16,219 bases of DNA from positions 1 through 16,219 of the forward strand of contig WTGT01000191.1 of assembly GCA_011523445.1 (NCBI GenBank), read 5' to 3'. Position numbers and translations under genes: made by a program. The notes under the pieces are model-generated. The model was not told the DNA's origin and made no database searches. It saw only the letters and a program-made list of their open reading frames with translations. This DNA is from Paracoccaceae bacterium (GTDB lineage Bacteria; Pseudomonadota; Alphaproteobacteria; Rhodobacterales; Rhodobacteraceae). How positions within the stretch are numbered: position 1 is the stretch's first letter; each line of letters starts with the position of its first letter. Positions 1 to 7,110 of this stretch are shown here, piece after piece.

Positions 1-614
1 TTCTCGTCCCATTCTGACGTGGGTTTGGGGGAATAGGGAGTGCCTTCATAAAATACCATTTGGAAGGAATCGCAGTTCTCGATTACCTTGTCAATCGCAT
101 TGGCTTCCTCTCGATCAATGGTCAGTTGATATTTCAACCTGATCTGAATGTTACGGTGGACAAACCAACATTTGTTATAATGAGGTAGCCATTCGGCAGC
201 ATCAAAATAGCTTTTTTGTTGACGATTGACTTCCGGGCTGGCAAGTGTGAGGTTATCCAAGTCCGAGGCAAATTGGCGTTTCACCTTATTGCTTCGGGCA
301 CAGAGACCGCTGTCATGGGCCTCTAGGGTAGCAACCATATGTTCGATGTCAGTTTGCGAGCGAAATTTAAAGTATCTTCCTGTGTAAGGGGAATAAATCC
401 TGCCGTCCATTGACCTTATGATTTCCAGTTCCACACTTTGTGGATATCGGTAATCATTTCGATCGTAAGGGGCGCATCTGTTTTCCGGTGCAACCCTTAA
501 ACCCCGCCATATCTCCTCGGCAAACAATAGATCAGAATCCATCCCAAGGACTACAAGCAACAAGAAGAATTTAACTAGAAGATTCAGGTATAACCGCTTT
601 GGAGCAAATGTCAT
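1..614 (-). CDS. Secreted HNH-type nuclease-like protein, C-terminus cut by window edge
   Basis: An open frame without a stop runs from an ATG at 614 to the left edge and gives about 204 residues. Residues 1-32 form a signal peptide (basic start, hydrophobic stretch LLVKFFLLLVVLG, likely cleavage after FA), so the product is probably exported. The body matches the HNH endonuclease family related to the DUF1524/GmrSD C-terminal nuclease domain: a Cys-Ala-Pro-Tyr-Asp start (47-51), the GRIYSPYTGRYF block (71-82), the catalytic-type DIEHMVA motif (89-95, usually DIEHIVA), an N-L-T-L-ASPEVNR block (121-131) and DAAEWLP (138-144) followed by Cys149. In the family the His and Asn residues bind metal for DNA cleavage; a nuclease role in the periplasm or outside the cell is inferred. 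Two in-frame upstream ATGs (629 and 647) are possible starts, but neither has a clear ribosome site and 614 gives the cleanest signal peptide. It is transcribed away from the neighbouring transporter genes, so no functional link is implied. Confidence 0.8.
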   Translation of the reverse strand, partial: MTFAPKRLYLNLLVKFFLLLVVLGMDSDLLFAEEIWRGLRVAPENRCAPYDRNDYRYPQSVELEIIRSMDGRIYSPYTGRYFKFRSQTDIEHMVATLEAHDSGLCARSNKVKRQFASDLDNLTLASPEVNRQQKSYFDAAEWLPHYNKCWFVHRNIQIRLKYQLTIDREEANAIDKVIENCDSFQMVFYEGTPYSPKPTSEWDE

Positions 615-825
615 AAAGTTACATTTCATACATCGGCAACGTATCATTAATATACCGGAATGAAAATGAGACCGGTCATGTTTATTGATTCCCGCTATAG
701 TATTTCGATTAATCACTTGATTTAGGAATTATGTCATCCAAAATTTTATCTAGAAAATCCCCATATAATGTTTAGGCTATGGGATTCAGTTTTTGGTAAA
801 TGAATTTAACCCAAATTAAGAATTA
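615..825. other. AT-rich intergenic region between divergent genes
   Basis: This spacer separates the minus-strand nuclease gene from the plus-strand binding-protein gene. I see no open frame, RNA gene or strong inverted repeat in it. It should hold the promoters of both flanking genes. The best plus-strand candidate is the TATAAT at 764-769. For the minus strand only a weak TACTAT (complement of 697-702) is visible, with no recognisable -35 box. Confidence 0.5.
764..769 (+). promoter_or_regulatory. Candidate -10 box of the amino acid transporter genes
   Basis: A perfect TATAAT lies 69 bases upstream of the ATG at 838. The region 16-18 bases before it (about 740-747, AAATTT-like) has no good -35 match, so if this is the promoter it is weak or needs an activator. 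No operator-like palindrome is obvious beside it. Confidence 0.35.
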
Positions 826-832
826 AAGGAGG
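826..832 (+). promoter_or_regulatory. Ribosome binding site that fixes the binding-protein start
   Basis: AAAGGAGG-type Shine-Dalgarno sequence (826-832). It sits five bases before the ATG at 838 but only two before the in-frame TTG at 835, so the ATG is the better start. Confidence 0.85.
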
Positions 833-837
833 TATTG

Positions 838-1629
838 ATGATTAAGAGACTTTCAGTCCTGGTTATGGTTTCGGTCATGTATATGTCACAAGTATTTGGC
901 CAGGGGCTTCCTGACCTGGAGGGTAGGGAAATTGTGGTTGTTACGGAGAATGCCTACCCGCCCCTGCAGTTTATCGATCCCAATTCCGGTGATGCCATCG
1001 GATGGGAATATGATGCAATGGAGGAAATAGCTTCCCTGTTGAATGCCAGCATAACCTACGAGAATATCAGTTGGGATGCCATGATCGCGGCAGTAAGTGA
1101 AGGCCAGTTCGATTTGGGCATGACGGGTATCACAATCCGGGAAGACAGAATGGAAAAGGTTGATTTTTCAATCGCCTACATGCGTTCGGAAATGGTTATG
1201 ATGGTAAGGGGTGATGAAAACAGGTTCAGCAATGCCGAGGAGTTTGCTACAGATCCCGACTTGCTGATGGCTGCCCAACCGGGAACAACACCATTTTACG
1301 TTGGTGTCTATGATGTTCTCGATGGCAATGAACAAAATCCCAGAATTGTATTGTTTGAAACCTTTGGCGCGGGGGTTCAGGCCTTGAAAACAGGAGATGT
1401 TGACCTTGTACTGACCGATGGAACGGCTGGTGCGGGTTATGTCGATGCCTCGGATGGTGGTCTGAAAATCATAGGAAGTCCGTTGGGAACCGAGGATTTC
1501 GGATTTATATTCCCCAAGGGCTCCGATTTGGTTGAACCCATGAACGAGGCCATCAAGGCCATGCTGGCTTCCGGATCCATTGATGCCTTGAACAAAAAAT
1601 GGTTTCTTGATTACAAGTTGGGACAATAA
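838..1629 (+). CDS. Polar amino acid ABC transporter, periplasmic binding protein
   Basis: This 263-residue protein belongs to the family 3 solute-binding proteins (SBP_bac_3), which capture amino acids in the periplasm and deliver them to an inner-membrane ABC permease. The first ~22 residues are a signal peptide (MIKRL, hydrophobic core, cleavage near FGQ). The mature part opens with the typical VVVTENAYPPLQF strand, followed by GWEYDAMEEIA, then W-D-A-MIAAVSEGQFDLGM and GITIREDRMEKVDFS, the hallmark ligand-binding stretch of the family. The C-terminal lobe ends with the usual GSIDALNKKWF signature. The length is normal. Start: ATG 838 rather than TTG 835, because of the ribosome site at 826-832. 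It is followed after 57 bases by the cognate permease. Ligand specificity cannot be read; the family covers Gln, His, Arg, cystine and related amino acids. No ATPase gene is nearby. Confidence 0.93.
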   Translation: MIKRLSVLVMVSVMYMSQVFGQGLPDLEGREIVVVTENAYPPLQFIDPNSGDAIGWEYDAMEEIASLLNASITYENISWDAMIAAVSEGQFDLGMTGITIREDRMEKVDFSIAYMRSEMVMMVRGDENRFSNAEEFATDPDLLMAAQPGTTPFYVGVYDVLDGNEQNPRIVLFETFGAGVQALKTGDVDLVLTDGTAGAGYVDASDGGLKIIGSPLGTEDFGFIFPKGSDLVEPMNEAIKAMLASGSIDALNKKWFLDYKLGQ

Positions 1630-1644
1630 CCCACTTTTGCTATC

Positions 1645-1671
1645 AGGCTTGCCCTTGATGGGGTGAAGCCT
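1645..1671 (+). promoter_or_regulatory. Intercistronic hairpin between binding-protein and permease genes
   Basis: AGGCTT (1645-1650) pairs perfectly with AAGCCT (1666-1671), and inside it CCC (1652-1654) can pair with GGG (1660-1662) around a TTGAT loop, leaving a small internal loop. No T-run follows, so this is not a classic terminator. Such hairpins after binding-protein genes commonly protect the upstream mRNA or lower expression of the permease; that role here is inferred. Confidence 0.45.
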
Positions 1672-1686
1672 ACCCAGAAATACTGA

Positions 1687-2478
1687 ATGGGGCCCGGAGA
1701 CCGACATAAGGAAGATTTCCCCTGGTGGTTAGTCATCACCGGGGGAGTTGGCATTTTTGCCTTCTTTCAGATACTCTCTACCGAGATTTATACCAAGGTA
1801 TTGACTGCTCTATCTACCGGGATATACATCACCATTTTCGTAACCTTGGTGGCCTTTTTCATGGCTTCGGTTATCGGTTTGCTTTTGGCCTTGGCGAGTT
1901 TATCCAAATATCTTTTACTCAGGCAATTTGCGAGGCTTTACATAGAGGTAGTCAGAGGGGTACCGATTTTGGTCTTGCTGCTTTATGTAGCCTTTGTTTT
2001 TGCCCCTGCCTTGGTAATGGGTTGGAATCATATCGCTGAGTTTTTGGGTCTGGAACCTGCAAGAACCAGAGACTTTTCGTTATTGTGGAGGGCAATTCTG
2101 GCGCTTACCATTGGTTATTCAGCCTTTATTGCAGAAGTATTTAGAGCAGGCCTGTTGTCAGTTCCCCAGGGTCAGATTGAAGCCTCGCTTTCGCTGGGTC
2201 TCAATTCCTGGCAACGCTTCAGGCTTATTGTTTTCCCGCAGGCGATAAAAACAATACTGCCTCCTTTGGGAAATGATTTTGTTGCCATGGTCAAGGACAG
2301 TTCACTTGTTTCAGTTTTGGGGGTTTTAGATATCACCCAACTTGGCAAGGTTACGGCAGCAGGTAATTTCCGATACTTTGAAACCTACAATGTTGTGGCT
2401 TTGATATACCTCGTGATGACCATTTCCCTGTCATTGATGTTGAGAAAGCTGGAAAATCATCTAAGACAAAAGCCTTAA
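1687..2478 (+). CDS. Polar amino acid ABC transporter, permease
   Basis: This 263-residue integral membrane protein is the HisM/GlnP-type permease (BPD_transp_1 family) that partners the binding protein upstream. Hydrophobic segments at about 12-30, 38-70, 88-110, 130-150 and 235-252 fit the usual five or so membrane spans. The family hallmarks are present: the RLYIEVVRGVPILVLLLY stretch (about 80-97) and the EAA loop that docks the ATPase, EASLSLGLNSWQRFRLIVFPQA (about 158-179), followed by LPPLGNDFVAMVKDSSLVSV. The ATG at 1687 lacks a strong ribosome site; GGTGA at 1662-1666 is far, so translation may depend on the upstream gene or on the hairpin in between. The stop overlaps that of the convergent oxidoreductase gene. 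Only one permease gene is present, so the transporter would be a homodimer or use a second permease encoded elsewhere. Confidence 0.92.
   Translation: MGPGDRHKEDFPWWLVITGGVGIFAFFQILSTEIYTKVLTALSTGIYITIFVTLVAFFMASVIGLLLALASLSKYLLLRQFARLYIEVVRGVPILVLLLYVAFVFAPALVMGWNHIAEFLGLEPARTRDFSLLWRAILALTIGYSAFIAEVFRAGLLSVPQGQIEASLSLGLNSWQRFRLIVFPQAIKTILPPLGNDFVAMVKDSSLVSVLGVLDITQLGKVTAAGNFRYFETYNVVALIYLVMTISLSLMLRKLENHLRQKP
2475..2478. other. Shared stop codons of convergent genes
   Basis: The palindrome TTAA provides TAA to the plus-strand permease (2476-2478) and TAA to the minus-strand oxidoreductase (2477-2475). No terminator hairpin with a T-run is visible around it, so the two transcripts probably overlap. 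Confidence 0.9.
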
Positions 2479-3788
2479 AGACCAATCAAGCTGTCCTGTT
2501 TCGCACGAAGTTTGGCGATATAACTATTCTGAACATAATCCACATTGTGTGTCGTGATCAATGAGCCTTTCCTGATATGTTGCTTGACCCGGGCCTTTTC
2601 CAGCAAGCCGCAAGGTACGGCTTTTTCAAGTCTGGCTTCATCAGCCCTGTAGGTAACGGCGCGATAGTCGTATTCACCGATTTGACCTAGTATTTCACCT
2701 GGATTGAGGTCTTTTTTGGCAACGGCACAAACTTCTGCACTCGGAACTGGGTTGGGAACCATGTCTGCCTTGTTGTAAAGTACAGCTCTGGCACAGGTAA
2801 GTGGGACTTCAAGAGAAGTTAAATGAAACGGTCTCAACAGGGAGAAATAAGGACCCTCTCCCATTTTGAGATCACTCATCCGTTCATGAATGCGTGGATG
2901 TTCGGCCTCAATTATGACAAAAACACCTGGTGCGATTCCCTTTCCTACCGAAAAGTCCACTCGTCCCGGAGCTGACAATACCCCTCCATGCTCCTTGGGA
3001 ATCAAGACCTTGGCCAACTCATCAGGTCCCACGTTTGGTCCATGCATTCCAGGGATATCCGGAACAAGCCCAGTGGCGTTGGCAATCGCAGCCATTTCAA
3101 CCATGGTTTTTGACCCTTCGACGAACTCCACCAACATGCGCGGGTTCATGTTTCTGGCCAAAGCTTCTTCCTGGTAATCATCAGGAATGGCATCAAAACG
3201 CAGGGGATTGTTTTTACCCTTGCCTGCAGCTACTACCTTATGGCCCATGGCTGTTACAAACTCAATGAGTTCCATACAGGCCGAGGGTTCATCTCCCGCA
3301 CCCAGTGAATAGATTACGCCATGATCATCAGCAAGTTTCTTCAAAATCGGTCCAATGGTAACATCAGCCTCGACATTCATCATGACCAGATGCTTGCCCT
3401 CTTGTATTGACTTTACACCAAACTCAGCTCCAACATTGGGAATTCCAGTTGCCTCAATAATGACATCCACTATATCACTCTGGATTATATTCAGGGGATC
3501 TTCGGTAATGGCAACCGATCCATTTTCGATTATCCGGTTGATTTCGGACGCAGAAGTGGCAATTTTACTGGGAACTTCGGAATTATAGGCATAGTTCAAT
3601 GCTGCGATACCGGCTTTTGTTTTGTGATCCGCTATGGCAACCACCGACACCCCATCCATGTGTGCAGTACGAACAACAATATCCGTACCCATTTCACCAC
3701 AACCAATCAATCCTATCCTAACGGGGTTGTTTTCTTCCTGGCGTACTCTCAGATCCCTTGCCAGACCTGTCAAAGAAACATTAGTCAA
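2475..3788 (-). CDS. Homoserine-dehydrogenase-like NAD(P)-dependent oxidoreductase with SAF domain
   Basis: This 437-residue protein has the layout of the 'predicted homoserine dehydrogenase with C-terminal SAF domain' family (COG4091 type). An N-terminal Rossmann fold carries the nucleotide-binding GCGEMG at 29-34 and VVAIADHK at the second strand. The central part contains IIEATGIPNVGAEFG and SLGAGDEPSACMELIEF, then a catalytic-like domain. Residues from about 348 on (VCAVAKKDLNPGEIL to the end) form the SAF domain, a small beta-clip fold also found in sugar-acid dehydratases and antifreeze-like proteins. The reaction is unknown for this family; an NAD(P)-linked oxidation or reduction of a small carbonyl compound is likely. 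The start is TTG at 3788 with AGGGA nine bases upstream; an in-frame TAG just upstream rules out a longer form. It lies on the same strand as the large operon but 300 bases behind it, so it may be read through or have its own promoter. Confidence 0.82.
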   Translation of the reverse strand: MTNVSLTGLARDLRVRQEENNPVRIGLIGCGEMGTDIVVRTAHMDGVSVVAIADHKTKAGIAALNYAYNSEVPSKIATSASEINRIIENGSVAITEDPLNIIQSDIVDVIIEATGIPNVGAEFGVKSIQEGKHLVMMNVEADVTIGPILKKLADDHGVIYSLGAGDEPSACMELIEFVTAMGHKVVAAGKGKNNPLRFDAIPDDYQEEALARNMNPRMLVEFVEGSKTMVEMAAIANATGLVPDIPGMHGPNVGPDELAKVLIPKEHGGVLSAPGRVDFSVGKGIAPGVFVIIEAEHPRIHERMSDLKMGEGPYFSLLRPFHLTSLEVPLTCARAVLYNKADMVPNPVPSAEVCAVAKKDLNPGEILGQIGEYDYRAVTYRADEARLEKAVPCGLLEKARVKQHIRKGSLITTHNVDYVQNSYIAKLRAKQDSLIGL

Positions 3789-4088
3789 TTGTAAAAATCC
3801 CTAATCCAGTTAATGAATATGGCCTGTCTAATTCAGACCGCATATAATCAATGCAATGTCGACCTGATAACAAATTACATTGTTTTGTAACTTCTATCAA
3901 ATTATTTTGAAATTCAACATCCTGTTAATTGTGAATCAAATATCATCAGAAAGTTGATAAATGTTTCAATCAAGGATACCAAGTGGCATCAAAATCGCTT
4001 ACCATAGGAGGAAATGTAAGTTGCTCTTTTTTGCAGTATTTGAGGTCGCACTCAAATCATATTTTCGAGTCATCGTATAAAGCACTTC
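3789..4088. other. 300-base AT-rich gap between E2-like gene and SAF oxidoreductase gene
   Basis: The longest non-coding gap inside the minus-strand gene run. It holds the hairpin at 4038-4057 and otherwise no open frame or RNA gene that I can support. For the downstream minus-strand gene I see only weak promoter candidates, for example TTATCA and TTATAT on the minus strand (complements of 3865-3870 and 3842-3847, 17 bases apart). The gap suggests the last gene is a separate or partly independent transcription unit. Confidence 0.5.
4038..4057 (-). terminator. Hairpin behind the E2-like gene, possible weak operon end
   Basis: A perfect 7-base-pair stem (ATTTGAG 4038-4044 with CTCAAAT 4051-4057) with a six-base loop lies 32 bases beyond the E2-like stop. 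On the minus strand it is followed by an A-rich rather than a T-rich stretch, so it is not a textbook intrinsic terminator. It may be a 3'-end stabiliser or a weak, Rho-assisted end. Confidence 0.35.
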
Positions 4089-5084
4089 TCAAAGCAAATA
4101 CATCAGGGGTTCTTCCAACCTGTTGATAAAACCTTCCATGCAATTGACTAGCTGAAGTTGATCCAAAGAATCTTGAGGTGATATCAGCATAACTTCGATA
4201 CTGTCTCCCTTCACTCCGATGGTAAAGGTAGGTACCAATGCAGGACCGCTCTTCAGGCTTGAAAATCTTAAGTGTGTAAGATCAGTGATAATCAGATCTG
4301 GTAGTCTTGCTTCATCGGTTTGGACAATTTTACTCAGACTGGCAAATTCGGGTACAGTGTAGGAAATAGTTGTCTCGGATATGGTATCCACCTGTACCAC
4401 AATATCTCTTATCCCGAGTACTTCCTGATATGATCGGGCCGCAAAGGCGGCCATTGCTACCTTGATCGGTAAATCTGCTCTTTCATTTATCAATTCACCA
4501 AAGTTCTGGAATGCCGTACCATCCACTTCGGCACGAACATATATTTCAATGCCCGGTGCATGAGCAGGTGGCCTGGATTCAAACTCCTTGAGATCCGAAA
4601 CATGATAAGGTTGTGGTAGACCCAACTGAACAAGATAACCTAGATCAAAACCACGTTCCCTAGCCAGTCGCTTTGCCTTTGGGGATGCTAAAATCTTACC
4701 ATGCGTATTGTTCTTGTCGATGATATGTGTTTTTGGGAGGCTTGGCACTTCAGGCTCTGGAGCCTCTACTGATGGACTTGTTGGAGATTTAATTTCCTTT
4801 TCTGGTTTGGATGGGCTTGAGGATTCGGGAATTTCACCATCTGTTTCCGTATCAGAAATTATCGCAATGACCTCTCCAACCGGAACGTCGGTTCCCTCAT
4901 CAGAGAATATCTTGGCAAGAAAGCCGGAATGCTGGGCTTCCACCTCCATGGTAGTTTTGTCGGTTTCCACTTCCATGAGGATATCACCTATAGCAATGTC
5001 ATCACCAACCCGTTTTTTCCAGGAGATAATGCGTCCTGAATCCTGGGTCATACCCAAGGCAGGCATGATGATGTCATGCATCAT
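4089..5084 (-). CDS. Lipoyl-bearing E2-like protein with degenerate acyltransferase domain
   Basis: This 331-residue protein has the E2 layout of 2-oxoacid and acetoin dehydrogenase complexes. A lipoyl domain occupies residues 1-77 with the attachment motif EVETDKTTMEVEA (lysine 43). A Pro/Ser/Glu-rich linker follows (80-120). A peripheral-subunit-binding-like domain spans 131-168 (ASPKAKRLARERGFDL), but its usual GTGPxGRI part reads LGLPQPYHV. The C-terminal catalytic-type domain covers about 178-331, some 150 residues instead of about 220-230. Its end still has the family shape (FINRLEEP), but the active-site motif DHRxxDG aligns with PQDSLDQ, so the catalytic His is Gln304 while the Asp (308) is kept. 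It may therefore carry lipoyl groups without normal acyl transfer to CoA. Start: the ATG at 5084, with GGAGA eight bases before it, overlaps the E1 beta gene by 11 bases; a longer frame up to 5129 is unlikely. No E3 gene is present. Confidence 0.85.
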   Translation of the reverse strand: MMHDIIMPALGMTQDSGRIISWKKRVGDDIAIGDILMEVETDKTTMEVEAQHSGFLAKIFSDEGTDVPVGEVIAIISDTETDGEIPESSSPSKPEKEIKSPTSPSVEAPEPEVPSLPKTHIIDKNNTHGKILASPKAKRLARERGFDLGYLVQLGLPQPYHVSDLKEFESRPPAHAPGIEIYVRAEVDGTAFQNFGELINERADLPIKVAMAAFAARSYQEVLGIRDIVVQVDTISETTISYTVPEFASLSKIVQTDEARLPDLIITDLTHLRFSSLKSGPALVPTFTIGVKGDSIEVMLISPQDSLDQLQLVNCMEGFINRLEEPLMYLL

Positions 5085-6072
5085 GTACCAATTCTCCACG
5101 ACAGATGGAAAGTGCCTTTTCGGCAACAAGTTCCGGGGTTGGAACTGTCAAGTCTTCCAGTGCGGGTGAGAAAGGAACGGGTACATCCATGGCGCCAAGT
5201 CGAATGACCGGTGCATCCAAATGATAAAAGGCCTTCTCGGAAATTCGAGCAGCGATCTCGGCTGTAATTCCATAATTTTGATGACCCTCGTCAACAACCA
5301 CTGCTCGCGAGGTTTTCCTGACACTCTCAAGGATTGCCCTTTCATCCAATGGTACTATAGTTCGTGGATCCATAACTTCGGCAGAAATGCCTTCTTCAGC
5401 CAGCAAATCGGAAGCCGCCACACATGTCTGAACCATGGAAGAAGTACCAATCAAGGTCACATCATTACCTTCACGAAGCAGATTGGCCTGGCCAAACTCA
5501 ATAAGGTATTCCTCTTCAGGGACATTACCCTTCATTTGATAGCTCAGTTTGTCTTCAAAAATGACGACCGGATTGTCATCCCTTATTGCTGTCTTCAGCA
5601 GCCCCTTGGCTTCATAAGGAGTCGCTGGTAAGGCAACCTTCAAACCAGGAATGTGGGCTACCAAGGCATGCAACGATTGACTATGCTGGGCTGCCGAACG
5701 ACGCGTTGCACCAAGATTGGTCCTGACCACCAGGGGAACATTCAGTTTGCCACCGGACATGTAGTGTGTCTTGGCCGCTTGATTGCATAATTGATCCATG
5801 ATGAGAAACAGAAAATCGCCAAACATGATGTCTACGATTGGCCGCATGCCCGTCATGGCTGCTCCAACCGCAATTCCCATGAATCCAGGTTCGGCTATCG
5901 GCGTATCAATAACCCTTTCAGTTCCAAATTCCTCGACAAGACCGGACAAGACCTTAAAGGGGGTACCGGCTTCAGCTACATCCTCACCCAGCAGGATAAC
6001 GGTTGAATCACGGCGCATTTCCTCGGCAATGGCTTCATTCACGGCCTGTGAATGGGTGATTTCACGATCCAT
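5074..6072 (-). CDS. Thiamine-diphosphate dehydrogenase E1 beta subunit (AcoB/PdhB-like)
   Basis: This 332-residue protein is the beta subunit of an alpha2beta2 E1 enzyme that decarboxylates a 2-oxoacid or cleaves acetoin and passes the acyl group to lipoyl-E2. Visible family features are ILLGEDVAEAGTPFK near 26-40, the thiamine-activating glutamate in DTPIAEPGFMG (Glu61), the VDIMFGDFLFLIMDQL helix, and the conserved QHSQSLHALVAHIPGLKV block carrying the active-site His. The transketolase C-terminal domain begins near 200 (DVTLIGTSSMV) and includes VVDEGHQNYGITAEIAARI. Length is normal. The ATG at 6072 is chosen because it has GGGGA upstream and starts at the typical MDREITHSQAVNEA; it overlaps the E1 alpha gene by 11 bases, which suggests coupled translation. 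A longer frame to 6102 adds ten unconserved residues. Acetoin, pyruvate or a branched 2-oxoacid are all possible substrates. Confidence 0.93.
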   Translation of the reverse strand: MDREITHSQAVNEAIAEEMRRDSTVILLGEDVAEAGTPFKVLSGLVEEFGTERVIDTPIAEPGFMGIAVGAAMTGMRPIVDIMFGDFLFLIMDQLCNQAAKTHYMSGGKLNVPLVVRTNLGATRRSAAQHSQSLHALVAHIPGLKVALPATPYEAKGLLKTAIRDDNPVVIFEDKLSYQMKGNVPEEEYLIEFGQANLLREGNDVTLIGTSSMVQTCVAASDLLAEEGISAEVMDPRTIVPLDERAILESVRKTSRAVVVDEGHQNYGITAEIAARISEKAFYHLDAPVIRLGAMDVPVPFSPALEDLTVPTPELVAEKALSICRGELVHDA

Positions 6073-7087
6073 TACTGTCCCCACTGATATACGGCAGGGC
6101 ATGCTTCACGCCAGCAAAGACATGGGTATCAACCTCATCATGATTCGGATAGGGTGCATCAATTGCGTATTGAACTGCTTCCTCGGCTTCGGCATGAATG
6201 CCGCTTATAATTTCGGACAGTTCCTCAGAGCTCGCGATGTCCTGTTCTTCAAGCCATCTGCCAAAATTGGTAATTGGATCGCGATCCTTCTGCCAGGCCG
6301 TCTCTTCATCCTTGGTGCGATAATAGCTACGATTGATGTCCCCGACATGATGACCATGATATCGGTAGGTCTCCAATTCAATGAAAAAGGGTCCCTCGCC
6401 ATTACGCAACCGGTTCACTAAACCCTGGGTGAGGGCATGAACCGCCAGAACATCCTGCCCGTCAACCTTGTGTGATTCAATACCAAAGGCTTCGGCCCTT
6501 GCCTTCAGGGAGCCTGCTGCAATTTCGCTGGTTGGGGTATATTCGGAGTAGCCATTGTTCTCACAGGCATAGATGACGGGTAATTGCCAAAGGGCAGCCA
6601 TATTCATAACTTCATACCATAGGCCCTGGGCTGTTGCCCCATCACCAAAAAAGCAGACCGCCACAGTCTTGGTACCAAGCAATTTAGCCGAAAGGGCCGC
6701 ACCGGTTGCTATGCCCATAGAGCCACCGACGATGGCATTCGCACCCAGATTGCCATTGTCCTGATCGGCAATGTGCATTGATCCACCTTTACCCCGGCAG
6801 TAACCCTCAGCCTTGCCGAGCAGCTCACAAAACATTTGCTTGAATTCAGCACCCTTGGCAAGGCAATGACCATGGCCACGATGGGTAGAAGTAATTCTAT
6901 CGGTACTGTCTAAAGCTTCACAAATACCGACGGCAACAGCTTCCTGACCGATATACATATGGGTCAGGCCCGGCATCTTGGCATTGAGGTACAACTGGTT
7001 GGCATTCTCCTCAAAGGTACGAATACGTACCATCTGCTTGTATAAATGCAGATATTGTTCGGTATTTTTTCGAACTGACTTGGTCAT
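6062..7087 (-). CDS. Thiamine-diphosphate dehydrogenase E1 alpha subunit (AcoA/PdhA-like)
   Basis: This 341-residue protein is the alpha subunit paired with the E1 beta downstream. It has RIRTFEE near 21-27, the THMYIGQEAVAVG block (42-54), HRGHGHCLAKG (69-79), GKGGSMHIAD (99-108), and the thiamine-diphosphate motif that starts GDG at 148-150 and ends NN at 177-178. The active-site loop reads YRYHGHHVGD. The overall pattern (GGSMHIADQDNGNLGANAIVGG) is closer to acetoin dehydrogenase alpha subunits than to mitochondrial-type pyruvate dehydrogenase, but that is a judgement by eye. Start: ATG at 7087 gives MTKSVRKN, 23 bases behind the M24 stop. A TTG at 7114 that overlaps the M24 stop by four bases would add nine residues; neither has a strong ribosome site. 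The E1 alpha, E1 beta and E2-like genes overlap in order, as in aco and pdh operons. Confidence 0.92.
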   Translation of the reverse strand: MTKSVRKNTEQYLHLYKQMVRIRTFEENANQLYLNAKMPGLTHMYIGQEAVAVGICEALDSTDRITSTHRGHGHCLAKGAEFKQMFCELLGKAEGYCRGKGGSMHIADQDNGNLGANAIVGGSMGIATGAALSAKLLGTKTVAVCFFGDGATAQGLWYEVMNMAALWQLPVIYACENNGYSEYTPTSEIAAGSLKARAEAFGIESHKVDGQDVLAVHALTQGLVNRLRNGEGPFFIELETYRYHGHHVGDINRSYYRTKDEETAWQKDRDPITNFGRWLEEQDIASSEELSEIISGIHAEAEEAVQYAIDAPYPNHDEVDTHVFAGVKHALPYISGDSNGS

Positions 7088-7110
7088 CTGGAGATCTCGA
7101 ATATCATGGA

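Noticed and set aside
3843..3848. TATAAT on the plus strand in the 300-base gap, possibly driving a small RNA
   Set aside because: There is no -35 box and no terminator with a T-run downstream; the hairpin at 4038-4057 is not followed by a T-run.
4006..4019. Perfect AGGAGG followed by ATG TAA on the plus strand
   Set aside because: The spacing is only two bases and the frame stops at once; no gene follows. Chance or a remnant.
4089..4200. Frameshift as the explanation for the missing E2 active-site motif
   Set aside because: The frame continues into the normal family ending (FINRLEEP) without a break, and I saw no HRxxDG-like stretch in the neighbouring sequence.
5074..7087. Naming the E1 genes acoA and acoB
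   Set aside because: The subunits look acetoin-dehydrogenase-like, but the E2 partner is atypical and no E3 or acetoin regulator is present, so the substrate is not established.
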